From assembly GCA_934256695.1 (NCBI GenBank), contig CAKQPE010000044.1, positions 1 through 14,554 of the forward strand: a stretch of DNA of 14,554 bases. Reading direction: 5' to 3'. Below are positions 6,169 through 13,414 of the stretch, one piece after another (position 1 is the first letter of the stretch; each line of letters starts with the position of its first letter). The notes under the pieces were generated by a model. The model saw only the letters and a program-made list of their open reading frames with translations. It was not told where the DNA came from and did not search any database. Origin of the DNA: an uncultured Eubacteriales bacterium. GTDB lineage: Bacteria; Bacillota; Clostridia; Lachnospirales; Anaerotignaceae. The position numbers and the translations under genes were made by a program.

Positions 6169-7365
6169 TCAGATTAAAGCAAGTGCCTGATCAAGGTCTG
6201 CAATAAGGTCATCAACATCTTCGATACCTACAGAAAGACGAACCTGTCCGTCAAATATTTCTGCTGCGTGTCTTTCTTCAGGACTCATATCGAAATGGCT
6301 CATTGAAGGTGAATGCTGGATAAGTGAGTCAACATTGCCAAGGCTTGTTGCAAGGCTGAATACCTTAACATTATTCATAACCGTTCTTACTGCGTCCATA
6401 CCGCCTTTGATATCGGCACTCATCATGCCGCCGAAACCATTGTGCATCTGTTTAACGGCAATATTATGTGTAGGATGGCTTTCAAGACCCGGATAGTAAA
6501 CTCTGTCGATTTTAGGGTGGTTTTCAAGGAACTGTGCAACCTTCATTGCATTGGAACAATGACGTTCCATTCTTACGCCGAGAGTTTTCATTCCCTGCAT
6601 TAAAAGCCATGCCGCAAATGGGTCTAAAACTGCACCGAAGCACTGGAGGTAAGGCATACGGCAATGGTCTATTCTCTTTTTAGGGCCTGCAATAACACCA
6701 GCTGTTACTGTTCCGTGACCGTTAAGATATTTTGTTGCCGAATGAACAACCATATCCGCACCAAGGTCGATTGGGTTCTGAAGATAAGGAGAAGCAAATG
6801 TGCTGTCTACGATAAGTGTGATTCCCTCTTTGGAGTGAACAACCTTTGCTATTTCTTCAATATCACTTATTTTAAGTGTAGGGTTAGCCGGTGTTTCCAC
6901 ATAGACAAGGCTTGTGTTTGGCTGTATTGCATCTGCTACTGCCTGAGTATTTGTTGTATCAACTCTTGTATATGTAACACCGAGGTTTGTAAGTATTTTA
7001 GCAAAAAGTGTATATGAACAGCCGTATATAACATCACCGAATACTACGTGGTCACCTGCTTTAACAACACTCATAACCGCTGTTGAGATAGCACCAAGTC
7101 CACTGGCAAGAGCAAGAGCAGCTTCTGTATGTTCAAGAGCAGCTATTTTCTTTTCAAGCTCATCACAGTTAGGGCTTCCGAATCTTGTATAAACAAAGCC
7201 TTCATCAACGTGCTGGTTTAAATAAACCGCTGTGTCAAAATCCTCAAGAATATATGTTGATGTCTGATAAATCGGGCTTATATGTGCCATTGCTTCAGGT
7301 TTGTAAGAGCCTGTAAGTCTTGCGTGAAGCTGGTGTTCATGAAGTAAACGTGTATTGATTTTCAT
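6169..7365 (-). CDS. Methionine gamma-lyase-like Cys/Met metabolism PLP enzyme
   Basis: 398-residue member of the Cys/Met metabolism PLP family. Methionine gamma-lyase splits methionine into methanethiol, ammonia and 2-oxobutyrate. Key residues fall almost at the numbers known from the Pseudomonas putida enzyme: Tyr59 and Arg61 (YTRFG), Tyr114 and Cys116 (VIYGCSYTL), Asp187 (LIVDSTF) and the Schiff-base Lys212 (HSATKYLNGHG). The cysteine after YG is the best single hint for methionine gamma-lyase rather than cystathionine gamma-synthase or gamma-lyase, which normally lack it. FGSPN replaces the common FGNPT. AGGAGA precedes the ATG by about 8 nt. It is transcribed away from the pucR-type gene across a palindrome-rich 190-bp gap and ends in a terminator. 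O-acetylhomoserine sulfhydrylase or cystathionine lyase activity remains possible. Confidence 0.9.
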   Translation of the reverse strand: MKINTRLLHEHQLHARLTGSYKPEAMAHISPIYQTSTYILEDFDTAVYLNQHVDEGFVYTRFGSPNCDELEKKIAALEHTEAALALASGLGAISTAVMSVVKAGDHVVFGDVIYGCSYTLFAKILTNLGVTYTRVDTTNTQAVADAIQPNTSLVYVETPANPTLKISDIEEIAKVVHSKEGITLIVDSTFASPYLQNPIDLGADMVVHSATKYLNGHGTVTAGVIAGPKKRIDHCRMPYLQCFGAVLDPFAAWLLMQGMKTLGVRMERHCSNAMKVAQFLENHPKIDRVYYPGLESHPTHNIAVKQMHNGFGGMMSADIKGGMDAVRTVMNNVKVFSLATSLGNVDSLIQHSPSMSHFDMSPEERHAAEIFDGQVRLSVGIEDVDDLIADLDQALALI

Positions 7366-7403
7366 AACATATCTCTCCTTTTGATTATATAATTTATATA
7401 TTT

Positions 7404-7440
7404 TTATGTTGTTTTTCTTTAATACTAAAATACAACATAA
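7404..7440. promoter_or_regulatory. Inverted repeat upstream of the lyase gene
   Basis: TTATGTTGT (7404-7412) and ACAACATAA (7432-7440) are perfect 9-bp inverted half-sites with a 19-nt gap, about 40 to 75 bases upstream of the lyase start. Further ACAAC motifs begin at 7452 and 7483. Those at 7432, 7452 and 7483 are spaced 20 and 31 nt apart, close to two and three helical turns. This could be an operator array in the shared promoter region. No convincing -35/-10 pair for the lyase gene was found. Confidence 0.4.
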
Positions 7441-7478
7441 TAAAAATTACTACAACTTACAAAATAACAGTATTTCTT

Positions 7479-7501
7479 TCATACAACTTGTATGATATAA
7501 T
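7479..7501 (+). promoter_or_regulatory. 17-bp palindrome abutting the -10 of the pucR-family gene
   Basis: TCATACAA-C-TTGTATGA (7479-7495) is a perfect 8-bp dyad immediately followed by TATAAT (7496-7501). At the expected -35 position (7473-7478) there is only TTTCTT, so the promoter would depend on an activator, or the dyad is a repressor operator lying in the spacer. A self-acting site for the adjacent PucR-type regulator is plausible but inferred. Confidence 0.5.
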
Positions 7502-7536
7502 CAAACCGCAAGGTGTGGACAGAGTCCACGGTTTGA
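7501..7536. repeat. Solo GTGGAC-core hairpin repeat (element D) in the pucR leader
   Basis: The core GTGGAC-AGA-GTCCAC (7515-7529) is flanked by outer arms TCAAACC (7501-7507) and GGTTTGA (7530-7536), giving a two-part stem with a 7-nt bulge. It is the same core as in element B, read on the opposite strand. It starts right at the -10 of the downstream gene and ends about 24 nt before its start codon, so it should form the 5' leader. Confidence 0.75.
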
Positions 7537-7559
7537 TAAGTTTTAAGGAAGGGATTAAT

Positions 7560-9092
7560 ATGTATACTCTTAAAGAATTTTTGGACGATAAACTCGTTGA
7601 CAATATAAAAATAAATACAGCCGATAAAGACTTAATATCAAAGTTCGGCACAATACAAATTTCCTCAGTATCAGTCCAGGAACTTCCTATCGACAGCTTT
7701 GTAACAAAAAACGAGTTAGTGCTTTCAACTGCCATAGACTGTCTTAATGACCAAACAAAATTTATGTCATTAATAACCGATGTGAAAAATTCCGGTGCTT
7801 CCGCACTGTTTCTTTCTTTCAAAGACAACTACTCAATTTCTGATGAAATTACAAAGTATGCCGATAAAATAAGCCTTCCTGTTTTTGTACTTCCATGGGA
7901 AATTAAGTTTGCAGATATAATAAAATTCATAAATATACGAATACATGAAAAAGAAATCGAAAGCTATAAAATCACTCAGGAAAAACTTTTTACAGCTTAC
8001 AATAACAACGACTCCTTTGCCTGTGCTGCTGAGATAACATCAGACTTCTTTTCATCACCTGTAGAAATTTTAGGCAAAAGCGGATATGTAAAAGGCAGTT
8101 TTGGCAAAAAAAGCAATGATTTTTTCGACCTTGAAATAAGCTTAAATAACTTTCTTTACGGTTATTTAAGAGTATTTTCAAAGCCCGATAAAAACAAGAC
8201 CGACAAAAAACTTATTGAAAGATATATAGGTCTGCCTCTTTCTCTTTGGTTTAACAAAGAAAACACGGAAAATATGATTCTAGTAAAAATGAAAAACGAT
8301 TTTGTTTTTAACCTTGCCAACAAAAACTATGATTCTTATATTGATATGATAGAACAGGGAGTAAGACTTGGCTTTAATCTAAATTCGTCTTACCTCTGCT
8401 GTGCCTTAAAGCTAATTCCTCTTACAGAGACAAATAACCGATATTCTACGGAATCATTTAATAAAGCTGCCGAAATACGTGAACTTATAATACAGGAAAG
8501 CAATGCTAAGGGGTTTAACATAATGCTTGCCGACATGGGACTTATGTTTATTATATACATAGATACTTTAAATCCGGAAAGAAAGCATATTGAAAGAGAT
8601 ATAACCCAATTTTTAAAAGGAATAGAAAAAAAGTTAAGCCAACAGTATATATCGGACAAAATATACTATGGCATAAGCGAAATAAGTTCGGGAAACGCCG
8701 ATTTTAACAATTTATACAAAAATGCCATTCTTGCACTTCACTACTGCTTTGATTCCGACAAGAAAATATACTCCGTAACATATAGTGATACACAAATATT
8801 CCACGTTATATCCGTTTTGAAAAACAATGATATGATATACAAAATGGCTGCCGAAACAATAAACCGTCTTAATTACAATGAAAAAGGCAGTCAGATGGAC
8901 TTATCCAAAACACTTATTGAATATATAAAATCCGGCTGCAATACAAGCCTTACAGCAAAAAATCTTAATCTGCACCGCCAGTCACTTTTATACCGAATAG
9001 AAAAAATAGAATCTCTTACAGGCATGAGCCTAAGCAATAAAAAAGATATTTTTCTTCTGGAAATATTTACGAGAATTTTGTTTGAATACTAA
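7560..9092 (+). CDS. PucR-family transcriptional regulator
   Basis: 510-residue regulator with the PucR layout. Residues 1 to about 125 match the N-terminal ligand-sensing domain (MYTLKEFLDDKLVDNIK..., then the LVLST...FLSF region and LPVFVLPWEIKFADII). The centre has a GGDEF-like/helical region. The last 65 residues hold the PucR-type helix-turn-helix (TLIEYIKSGCNTSLTAKNLNLHRQSLLYRIEKI). The family controls purine, amino acid and amine degradation genes. I place the start at 7560, behind AAGGAAGGG. The frame stays open upstream to an ATG at 7488, but those 24 codons are just the repeat and promoter DNA. The next genes on the strand, a symporter and an amidase, are the likely targets; the divergent lyase is another. 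The effector cannot be deduced. Confidence 0.9.
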   Translation: MYTLKEFLDDKLVDNIKINTADKDLISKFGTIQISSVSVQELPIDSFVTKNELVLSTAIDCLNDQTKFMSLITDVKNSGASALFLSFKDNYSISDEITKYADKISLPVFVLPWEIKFADIIKFINIRIHEKEIESYKITQEKLFTAYNNNDSFACAAEITSDFFSSPVEILGKSGYVKGSFGKKSNDFFDLEISLNNFLYGYLRVFSKPDKNKTDKKLIERYIGLPLSLWFNKENTENMILVKMKNDFVFNLANKNYDSYIDMIEQGVRLGFNLNSSYLCCALKLIPLTETNNRYSTESFNKAAEIRELIIQESNAKGFNIMLADMGLMFIIYIDTLNPERKHIERDITQFLKGIEKKLSQQYISDKIYYGISEISSGNADFNNLYKNAILALHYCFDSDKKIYSVTYSDTQIFHVISVLKNNDMIYKMAAETINRLNYNEKGSQMDLSKTLIEYIKSGCNTSLTAKNLNLHRQSLLYRIEKIESLTGMSLSNKKDIFLLEIFTRILFEY

Positions 9093-9101
9093 CCGAACCA
9101 T

Positions 9102-9146
9102 AAAACCGTATTTTAAACCCTACTTATAAAATGCGGTTTTGTTTTT
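9102..9146 (+). terminator. Terminator after the pucR-family gene
   Basis: AAAACCG and ATTTTA (9102-9115, interrupted by one mismatched T) pair with TAAAAT and CGGTTTT (9127-9140), with an 11-nt loop, followed by GTTTTT. It lies 9 nt after the stop, so the regulator is transcribed separately from the symporter. Confidence 0.85.
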
Positions 9147-9193
9147 ATAATAATATATATTTTATTTAACAGTGAAAATTTCATCGAATATTA

Positions 9194-9224
9194 TTGACTT
9201 TCCGTACCAAAAATGATACATTTT
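9194..9224 (+). promoter_or_regulatory. Extended -10 promoter of the AGCS symporter with overlapping dyad
   Basis: TTGACT (9194-9199), a 17-nt spacer and TACATT (9217-9222) form the promoter. TG at 9214-9215, one base before the -10, makes it an extended -10 type. The -10 is overlapped by the small dyad AAAATG-ATA-CATTTT (9210-9224), an operator candidate. The leader to the ATG at 9359 would be about 130 nt and is very AT-rich. Confidence 0.6.
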
Positions 9225-9300
9225 ACTTAAAAATATTAACGTAAATGCAATTTATATCATTCAATAATTTTTTATATTTTAAATAATTATAATTTTAATT

Positions 9301-9347
9301 AAAGGAGATGAATATTGTTAATATGTAAGCGGTCATTAATTAATTAG
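9301..9347 (+). other. Possible 10-codon leader ORF upstream of the symporter
   Basis: AAAGGAG (9301-9307), a near-perfect ribosome binding site, stands 7 nt before a TTG at 9315. That opens a frame reading (M/L)LICKRSLIN with the stop TAG at 9345-9347. The stop overlaps the start of the symporter's own AGGAGGGG site, an arrangement that could couple translation. An ATG at 9308 lies too close to the site to be used well. This is a weak call: in AT-rich DNA such sites arise by chance. Confidence 0.25.
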
Positions 9348-9358
9348 GAGGGGATATT

Positions 9359-10861
9359 ATGTCGTTATTTGAAATTATGTCAAAACTTGACGGAATTGTT
9401 TGGGGTACACCGTTTACTGTAACACTTTTAGCGGCAGGATTTATATTTGTACTTCTAAGTAAAGGTTTTGTATTCAGACACTTTGGTCATATCTGGAAAA
9501 ATACACTTGGAACTGTTCTAAGTTCCGAGGCAAGAAACAGCAAAGACGGTAAAGTATCGCCTTTCCAGGCAGTATGTGTTGCCGTTGGCGGCTGTGTAGG
9601 CACAGGAAATATATCGGGTGTTGCGGCAGCTATTGCTGTAGGAGGTCCCGGTGCTGTATTCTGGATGTGGCTTTGGGCATTTTTTGCCATGACTGTTAAA
9701 ATGTGTGAGGCTACCCTTGGCTCATACTACAGAAAGAAAAATGCAAACGGCGAATATGTCGGCGGTTCCTACTATTATATGGAAGAAGGCATAGCCAAAG
9801 AAAAAGGCTGGAAAATAGGATATGTGCTTGCATGGCTTTTTGCACTTTGTTTCTTTTCAATGTTCCTTTCCGGCTCTCAGGCATCCGTACTTGCTGAATC
9901 ACTTCATGCAGGATACAATGTACCTATGATTCCGTTTGTTATAGTATATACATTATTTATGTTTTACATAGTCTGGAAAGGTGTTCCTCGTATAGCTAAA
10001 ACTCTTTCAAAGGCAGTTCCTGTTATGTGTGTGCTTTATCTTTTAGCCGGAATAATAATTATTGTTATGAATATAGGTAATCTTCCGTCTGTTATAATAA
10101 GTATTTTCTCCAACGCTTTCACTGGAACAGCAGCAGTAGGCGGCTTTGTAGGTGCTTCGGTTAAGATTGCACTGGCACAGGGTATAGCAAGAGCAATTAA
10201 CTCAAACGAAGCCGGCATGGGTACATCACCCATGATTCATGCTGCCGCAGATACAGTTCATCCTGTACGCCAGGGCTTATGGGGTGTTATGGAAGTATTT
10301 ATTGATACTATAATAATCTGCTCTATTACTGCACTTACAATACTTTCAACAGGTGTATGGAAAAACGGTTCAACATCAATGACCCTTGCCCTTGAAGCCT
10401 TCACAAGTGCTTTCGGAAGCGGCGGTACATTTTTTATAAATCTTATGCTTTGTCTGTTCGGTCTTACTACAACGGCAGCGTCCTTTGCATACTATGATGC
10501 CGCTTTAAGATTTATGTTTAAACGCTGCTCACAGAAAACTGTTGAAAATATCAGCTTATTATTTAAACTTATATTCCCGATACCGAATATAGTTATAGTA
10601 ACCACAATCGTTCTTTCATCAAATGACTATAATCTTTATTGGGCATTTGTAGATGTTATAATAGCATTTCCGACATTCTTTAACGTAATAGCCCTTATTA
10701 TACTTTCTCCTAAATTTACAGCCCTTATTAAGGACTACAAAGCTCGTTATATGGGTATCGGAACTGTTGACACCGATTTTAAACTTTTCAATGAAACCGA
10801 GCCGAATGATGAAGCAAAAGCTCTGAATGAAAAATTTAAAGCTCTTGAAAAGAATTTATAA
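9359..10861 (+). CDS. AGCS-family sodium:alanine/glycine symporter
   Basis: 500-residue integral membrane transporter of the alanine/glycine:cation symporter family, which couples amino acid uptake to sodium or protons. The two family signatures are clear: GGCVGTGNISGVAAAIAVGG (77-96) followed by PGAVFWMW, and INSNEAGMGTSPMIHAAADT (280-299) followed by VHPVRQG. About ten or eleven hydrophobic helices are visible, and the last 50 residues are charged and cytoplasmic. The length is slightly above the usual 440-490, mostly owing to this tail. AGGAGGGG (9347-9354) fixes the ATG. The gene follows a regulator and precedes an amidase by 78 nt with no clear terminator, so it probably forms a two-gene unit with the amidase. 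The substrate is unknown; an amino acid or an amino acid amide would fit the neighbours. Confidence 0.95.
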   Translation: MSLFEIMSKLDGIVWGTPFTVTLLAAGFIFVLLSKGFVFRHFGHIWKNTLGTVLSSEARNSKDGKVSPFQAVCVAVGGCVGTGNISGVAAAIAVGGPGAVFWMWLWAFFAMTVKMCEATLGSYYRKKNANGEYVGGSYYYMEEGIAKEKGWKIGYVLAWLFALCFFSMFLSGSQASVLAESLHAGYNVPMIPFVIVYTLFMFYIVWKGVPRIAKTLSKAVPVMCVLYLLAGIIIIVMNIGNLPSVIISIFSNAFTGTAAVGGFVGASVKIALAQGIARAINSNEAGMGTSPMIHAAADTVHPVRQGLWGVMEVFIDTIIICSITALTILSTGVWKNGSTSMTLALEAFTSAFGSGGTFFINLMLCLFGLTTTAASFAYYDAALRFMFKRCSQKTVENISLLFKLIFPIPNIVIVTTIVLSSNDYNLYWAFVDVIIAFPTFFNVIALIILSPKFTALIKDYKARYMGIGTVDTDFKLFNETEPNDEAKALNEKFKALEKNL

Positions 10862-10876
10862 TAACAGAAACTATAT

Positions 10877-10897
10877 AGGGGTGCTCAGAACACCCCT
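10877..10897 (+). other. Intercistronic hairpin between symporter and amidase
   Basis: AGGGGTG (10877-10883) and CACCCCT (10891-10897) form a perfect 7-bp stem with loop CTCAGAA, 16 nt after the symporter stop. TTCGATTAT follows instead of a U-run, so it is not a standard terminator. It may stabilise the upstream message 3' end or set the ratio of the two products. Confidence 0.55.
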
Positions 10898-10939
10898 TCG
10901 ATTATATTAAAATATCTGATTACTTAAAGAAGGTGTACT

Positions 10940-12418
10940 GTGGATACTTATAAATTTTATACCGATAATTTAAAGCATAAATCCGTAAAAGATATTATAA
11001 AAATGCTCAAAAACAACGAAACAACATCTTTACAGCTTGTTATGGCATATCTTGAACATATATCAAGGCAGGATACAGCAGGTGCTTGCCTTAATTCAAT
11101 AAGAGAATTTAATCCCGATGCCTTTGATCTGGCAAAATACAGAGATTGGCAGAGAAACAAAGGTGAAATTTTAGGATCGCTTCACGGTGTTCCCATAATA
11201 TTAAAGGATTGTATTGATACGGCAGACAAAATGCATACTACCTGCGGAGCGGTTATCATGAAAGACCATTATGCCAAAAAAGATGCCTTTATTGTTGAAA
11301 AGCTGCGTAAGGCAGGAGCAATAATAATTGCCAAAGCAAACATGAGTGAATGGTATGGTATGATGTCAACAAAATCACCTAACGGATACAGTGCCATTGC
11401 AAAGGGAAGCATGAAAAATCCTTTCGGAGATGAATTAATCCCCGGCGGTTCAAGCGGAGGCTGTGCTGTAGCCGTAAGTGCCGATTTTACACCATGTGCA
11501 ATAGGTACAGAAACTTCCGGCTCAATAATAGAACCGGCATATATGAACGGCGTTGTCGGTTTTAAACCAACAGTCGGTCTGGTAAGCCGAAGCGGTATAT
11601 TGCCTGTAATGAACTGCCAGGACGTACCGGGATCTATTACAAAAAGTGTATATGACGCTGCAATTTTAACAAATGTTATTTTTGGCTTTGACAAAAACGA
11701 TCCTTCAACACATATATGTTCTGACTTAAATAATATTGATTTTACAAAGGATTTGGAAAATGAAACTCTTTCCGGCAAAAGATTAGGCATACTGAGAGAG
11801 TCCTATTTTGATGACATGTCGGAAGAAAGCCGCAAAATAACAGAAAAAGCCTTTGAAATACTTAAAGAAAACGGTGCTGTTTTAATAGATGTATATGACT
11901 TTATGCCTGCCAAACTTCGTTTAGAACCGGAAAAATACGAACAGCTTACTTCAACATCAATGAAACATTCTTTTAAAGCAAGATTTAACCATTACCTTTC
12001 ACAGACAGACGATATACCGGCTAAAACTCTAAGTGAAATTATAAGTTGGAACAAAGCTCATCCTTATGCTATACCATACGGTCAGGATTATTTTGAAGAA
12101 ATCGACAATATTAAACAACCTTTCATTACCGATAATTATTTTAACGAAAGACAAAAAGATATTTATATCTGTGGAAAAAACGGAGTTGACGGTGCATTAA
12201 ATAAATATAACCTTGATGCATTAATTATGCCCGGATTAAAAGGACAAGGAATAGCTCCAAGAAACGGAAATCCTATTATAACAATTCCTTGTGGCAAAGG
12301 AGATGATGGTCCGGTGGGACTTAATCTTATAGGACATGTAATGGGAGACCATTTACTGTTAAAACTTGCCTATGCCTGTGAAAATGTTTTACCAAAAAGA
12401 CCATTGATAAATTATTAA
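10940..12418 (+). CDS. Amidase signature family hydrolase
   Basis: 492-residue amidase-signature enzyme that hydrolyses a carboxamide to acid and ammonia by a Ser-cisSer-Lys triad. Lys89 lies in IILKDCID, the cis-Ser171 in GGSSGG (169-174) and the nucleophile Ser195 in GTETSGSIIEPA, 24 residues later as in known members. The GTET-x-GSI form and VGFKPTVGLVSRSGI resemble the peptide-amidase branch more than GatA; there is no GatB or GatC nearby. The usual QDTAGPM stretch reads QDVPGSI here. No signal peptide is seen, so it is cytoplasmic. The start is a GTG behind AAAGAAGGTG; the first in-frame ATG would cut 21 residues of conserved N-terminus. Its place after a symporter and a PucR-type regulator suggests nitrogen release from an imported amide. 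The exact substrate is unknown. Confidence 0.9.
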   Translation: MDTYKFYTDNLKHKSVKDIIKMLKNNETTSLQLVMAYLEHISRQDTAGACLNSIREFNPDAFDLAKYRDWQRNKGEILGSLHGVPIILKDCIDTADKMHTTCGAVIMKDHYAKKDAFIVEKLRKAGAIIIAKANMSEWYGMMSTKSPNGYSAIAKGSMKNPFGDELIPGGSSGGCAVAVSADFTPCAIGTETSGSIIEPAYMNGVVGFKPTVGLVSRSGILPVMNCQDVPGSITKSVYDAAILTNVIFGFDKNDPSTHICSDLNNIDFTKDLENETLSGKRLGILRESYFDDMSEESRKITEKAFEILKENGAVLIDVYDFMPAKLRLEPEKYEQLTSTSMKHSFKARFNHYLSQTDDIPAKTLSEIISWNKAHPYAIPYGQDYFEEIDNIKQPFITDNYFNERQKDIYICGKNGVDGALNKYNLDALIMPGLKGQGIAPRNGNPIITIPCGKGDDGPVGLNLIGHVMGDHLLLKLAYACENVLPKRPLINY

Positions 12419-12469
12419 ATTTTTCTGATGTAAATTAAAATATTTTTTGAGAAACCATTACAAATACAA

Positions 12470-12508
12470 AAACTCCCAAATCGACATTTATCGGTTTAGG
12501 AGTTTTTT
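12470..12508. terminator. Bidirectional terminator between amidase and panB
   Basis: AAACTCC-c-AAATCGA (12470-12484) pairs with TCGGTTT-a-GGAGTTT (12491-12505), with one mismatch, one G·U pair and a 6-nt loop. A T-run follows on the plus strand (12502-12508) and TTTTTG follows on the minus strand. It serves the amidase unit and probably panB as well. Confidence 0.85.
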
Positions 12509-12512
12509 CGTT

Positions 12513-12538
12513 ACAGACTTATTTACAGTCTGTTTTTT
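12513..12538 (+). terminator. Second, tandem terminator after the amidase
   Basis: ACAGACT (12513-12519) and AGTCTGT (12527-12533) form a 7-bp stem with a 7-nt loop, followed by a run of six T. It lies only 4 nt beyond the first terminator's tail and is effective only on the plus strand. It protects panB, which is convergent, from readthrough. Confidence 0.75.
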
Positions 12539-12577
12539 ATTTAATATTCAAGTTTTTTACAAAACCCAAGAATTTAA

Positions 12578-13414
12578 TTATTCCTCTTCAGGAACTTCGT
12601 ATCCTTCTACAACAGTGTTGTATGAGTATTCTTTTGTTGGGAATGCTCCGCTGTTAACGTCATCAGCAAACTGATTAAGACCGTCAACAATATATGTTCT
12701 TAAATCACAGTATTTCTTAGCAAATTTTGGAACCCAATCATTAATACCCATGATGTCAGGCCATACAAGGTCCTGAGAATCACAATATTTACCGGCACCG
12801 ATACCCATTGTTGGGATTGTAAGAGTTTCTGTAATTCTCTTAGCAACGCCTACAGGCATACCTTCAAGGTTGATGAGGAATGCACCAGCTGCTTCAACAG
12901 CCTTAGCTGTTTCAACAAGTGCGTCAGCTGCTGCTGAGCTCTTGCCCTGTACTTTAAATCCACCCATCATAGCTGATGTCTGAGGTGTAAGGCCGATATG
13001 ACCCATTACAGGGATTCCGGCTTTAACAACTGCTTCGATGTAAGGAACAGTGTTCATGCCGCCTTCCATCTTAACACAGTCACATCCGCCTTCAGCGAAA
13101 ATTCTTGTTGCATTTTCAACAGCTTTGTTGATGTCGCCGTTGTAAGCACCAAAAGGCATATCACCTACTACGAAAGTATCAGGAGCACCTTTAACTACGT
13201 TCTTGATGTGGTAAACCATATCGTCTACAGTAACACCAACTGTGCCTTTCATGCCGAGCATGTTCATGCCAAGTGAGTCACCAACGAGGATCATGTCTAC
13301 TTTACTTAAATTTACAAGTGTAGCTGACATAAAGTCATAGCAAGCTACCATAGAAACTTTTTTGTCTGAGTTCTTTGTTGCCATAATTTCAGGTACTGTG
13401 ATTTTCTTTTTCAT
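12578..13414 (-). CDS. panB: 3-methyl-2-oxobutanoate hydroxymethyltransferase (ketopantoate hydroxymethyltransferase)
   Basis: Transfers a hydroxymethyl group from 5,10-methylene-tetrahydrofolate to 2-oxoisovalerate, giving ketopantoate, the first step to pantothenate and CoA. The 278-residue product has all the family blocks: VGDSLGM with metal ligand Asp46, GDMPFG with Asp85, VKMEGG with Lys115 and Glu117, PVMGHIGLTPQ with His139, and the catalytic Glu184 in NLEGMP. GIGAG follows at 204-208. The start is supported by AGGGGGA 8 nt upstream. No panC or panD is present nearby; panE and panC must be elsewhere, or pantoate is made for another purpose. Codon choice differs from the neighbours: by my count isoleucine uses ATC 11, ATT 5, ATA 0, as in highly expressed genes. 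The tail EVPEEE is normal. Confidence 0.95.
   Translation of the reverse strand: MKKKITVPEIMATKNSDKKVSMVACYDFMSATLVNLSKVDMILVGDSLGMNMLGMKGTVGVTVDDMVYHIKNVVKGAPDTFVVGDMPFGAYNGDINKAVENATRIFAEGGCDCVKMEGGMNTVPYIEAVVKAGIPVMGHIGLTPQTSAMMGGFKVQGKSSAAADALVETAKAVEAAGAFLINLEGMPVGVAKRITETLTIPTMGIGAGKYCDSQDLVWPDIMGINDWVPKFAKKYCDLRTYIVDGLNQFADDVNSGAFPTKEYSYNTVVEGYEVPEEE

Noticed and set aside
7366..7480. SAM riboswitch (S-box) or T-box before the methionine gamma-lyase gene
   Set aside because: The AT-rich gap lacks any conserved S-box or T-box sequence and is too short for either.
7488..7559. Upstream extension of the PucR-type gene by 24 codons from an earlier ATG
   Set aside because: The 24 codons consist of the promoter dyad, the TATAAT and the GTGGAC repeat. 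A good ribosome binding site stands before the ATG at 7560, where the PucR domain begins.
11269..11790. Minus-strand open frame of 173 codons inside the amidase gene
   Set aside because: It is antisense to the catalytic core of a clear amidase-signature gene. Such frames arise from codon bias, and no start signal was seen.
10940..12418. GatA subunit of the tRNA amidotransferase
   Set aside because: No gatB or gatC neighbours, and the active-site context (GTETSGSI) and the VGLVSRSGI block fit other amidase branches better.
12447..12674. Small plus-strand open frame across the tandem terminators
   Set aside because: It runs through two terminator hairpins and into the antisense of panB, with no ribosome binding site.
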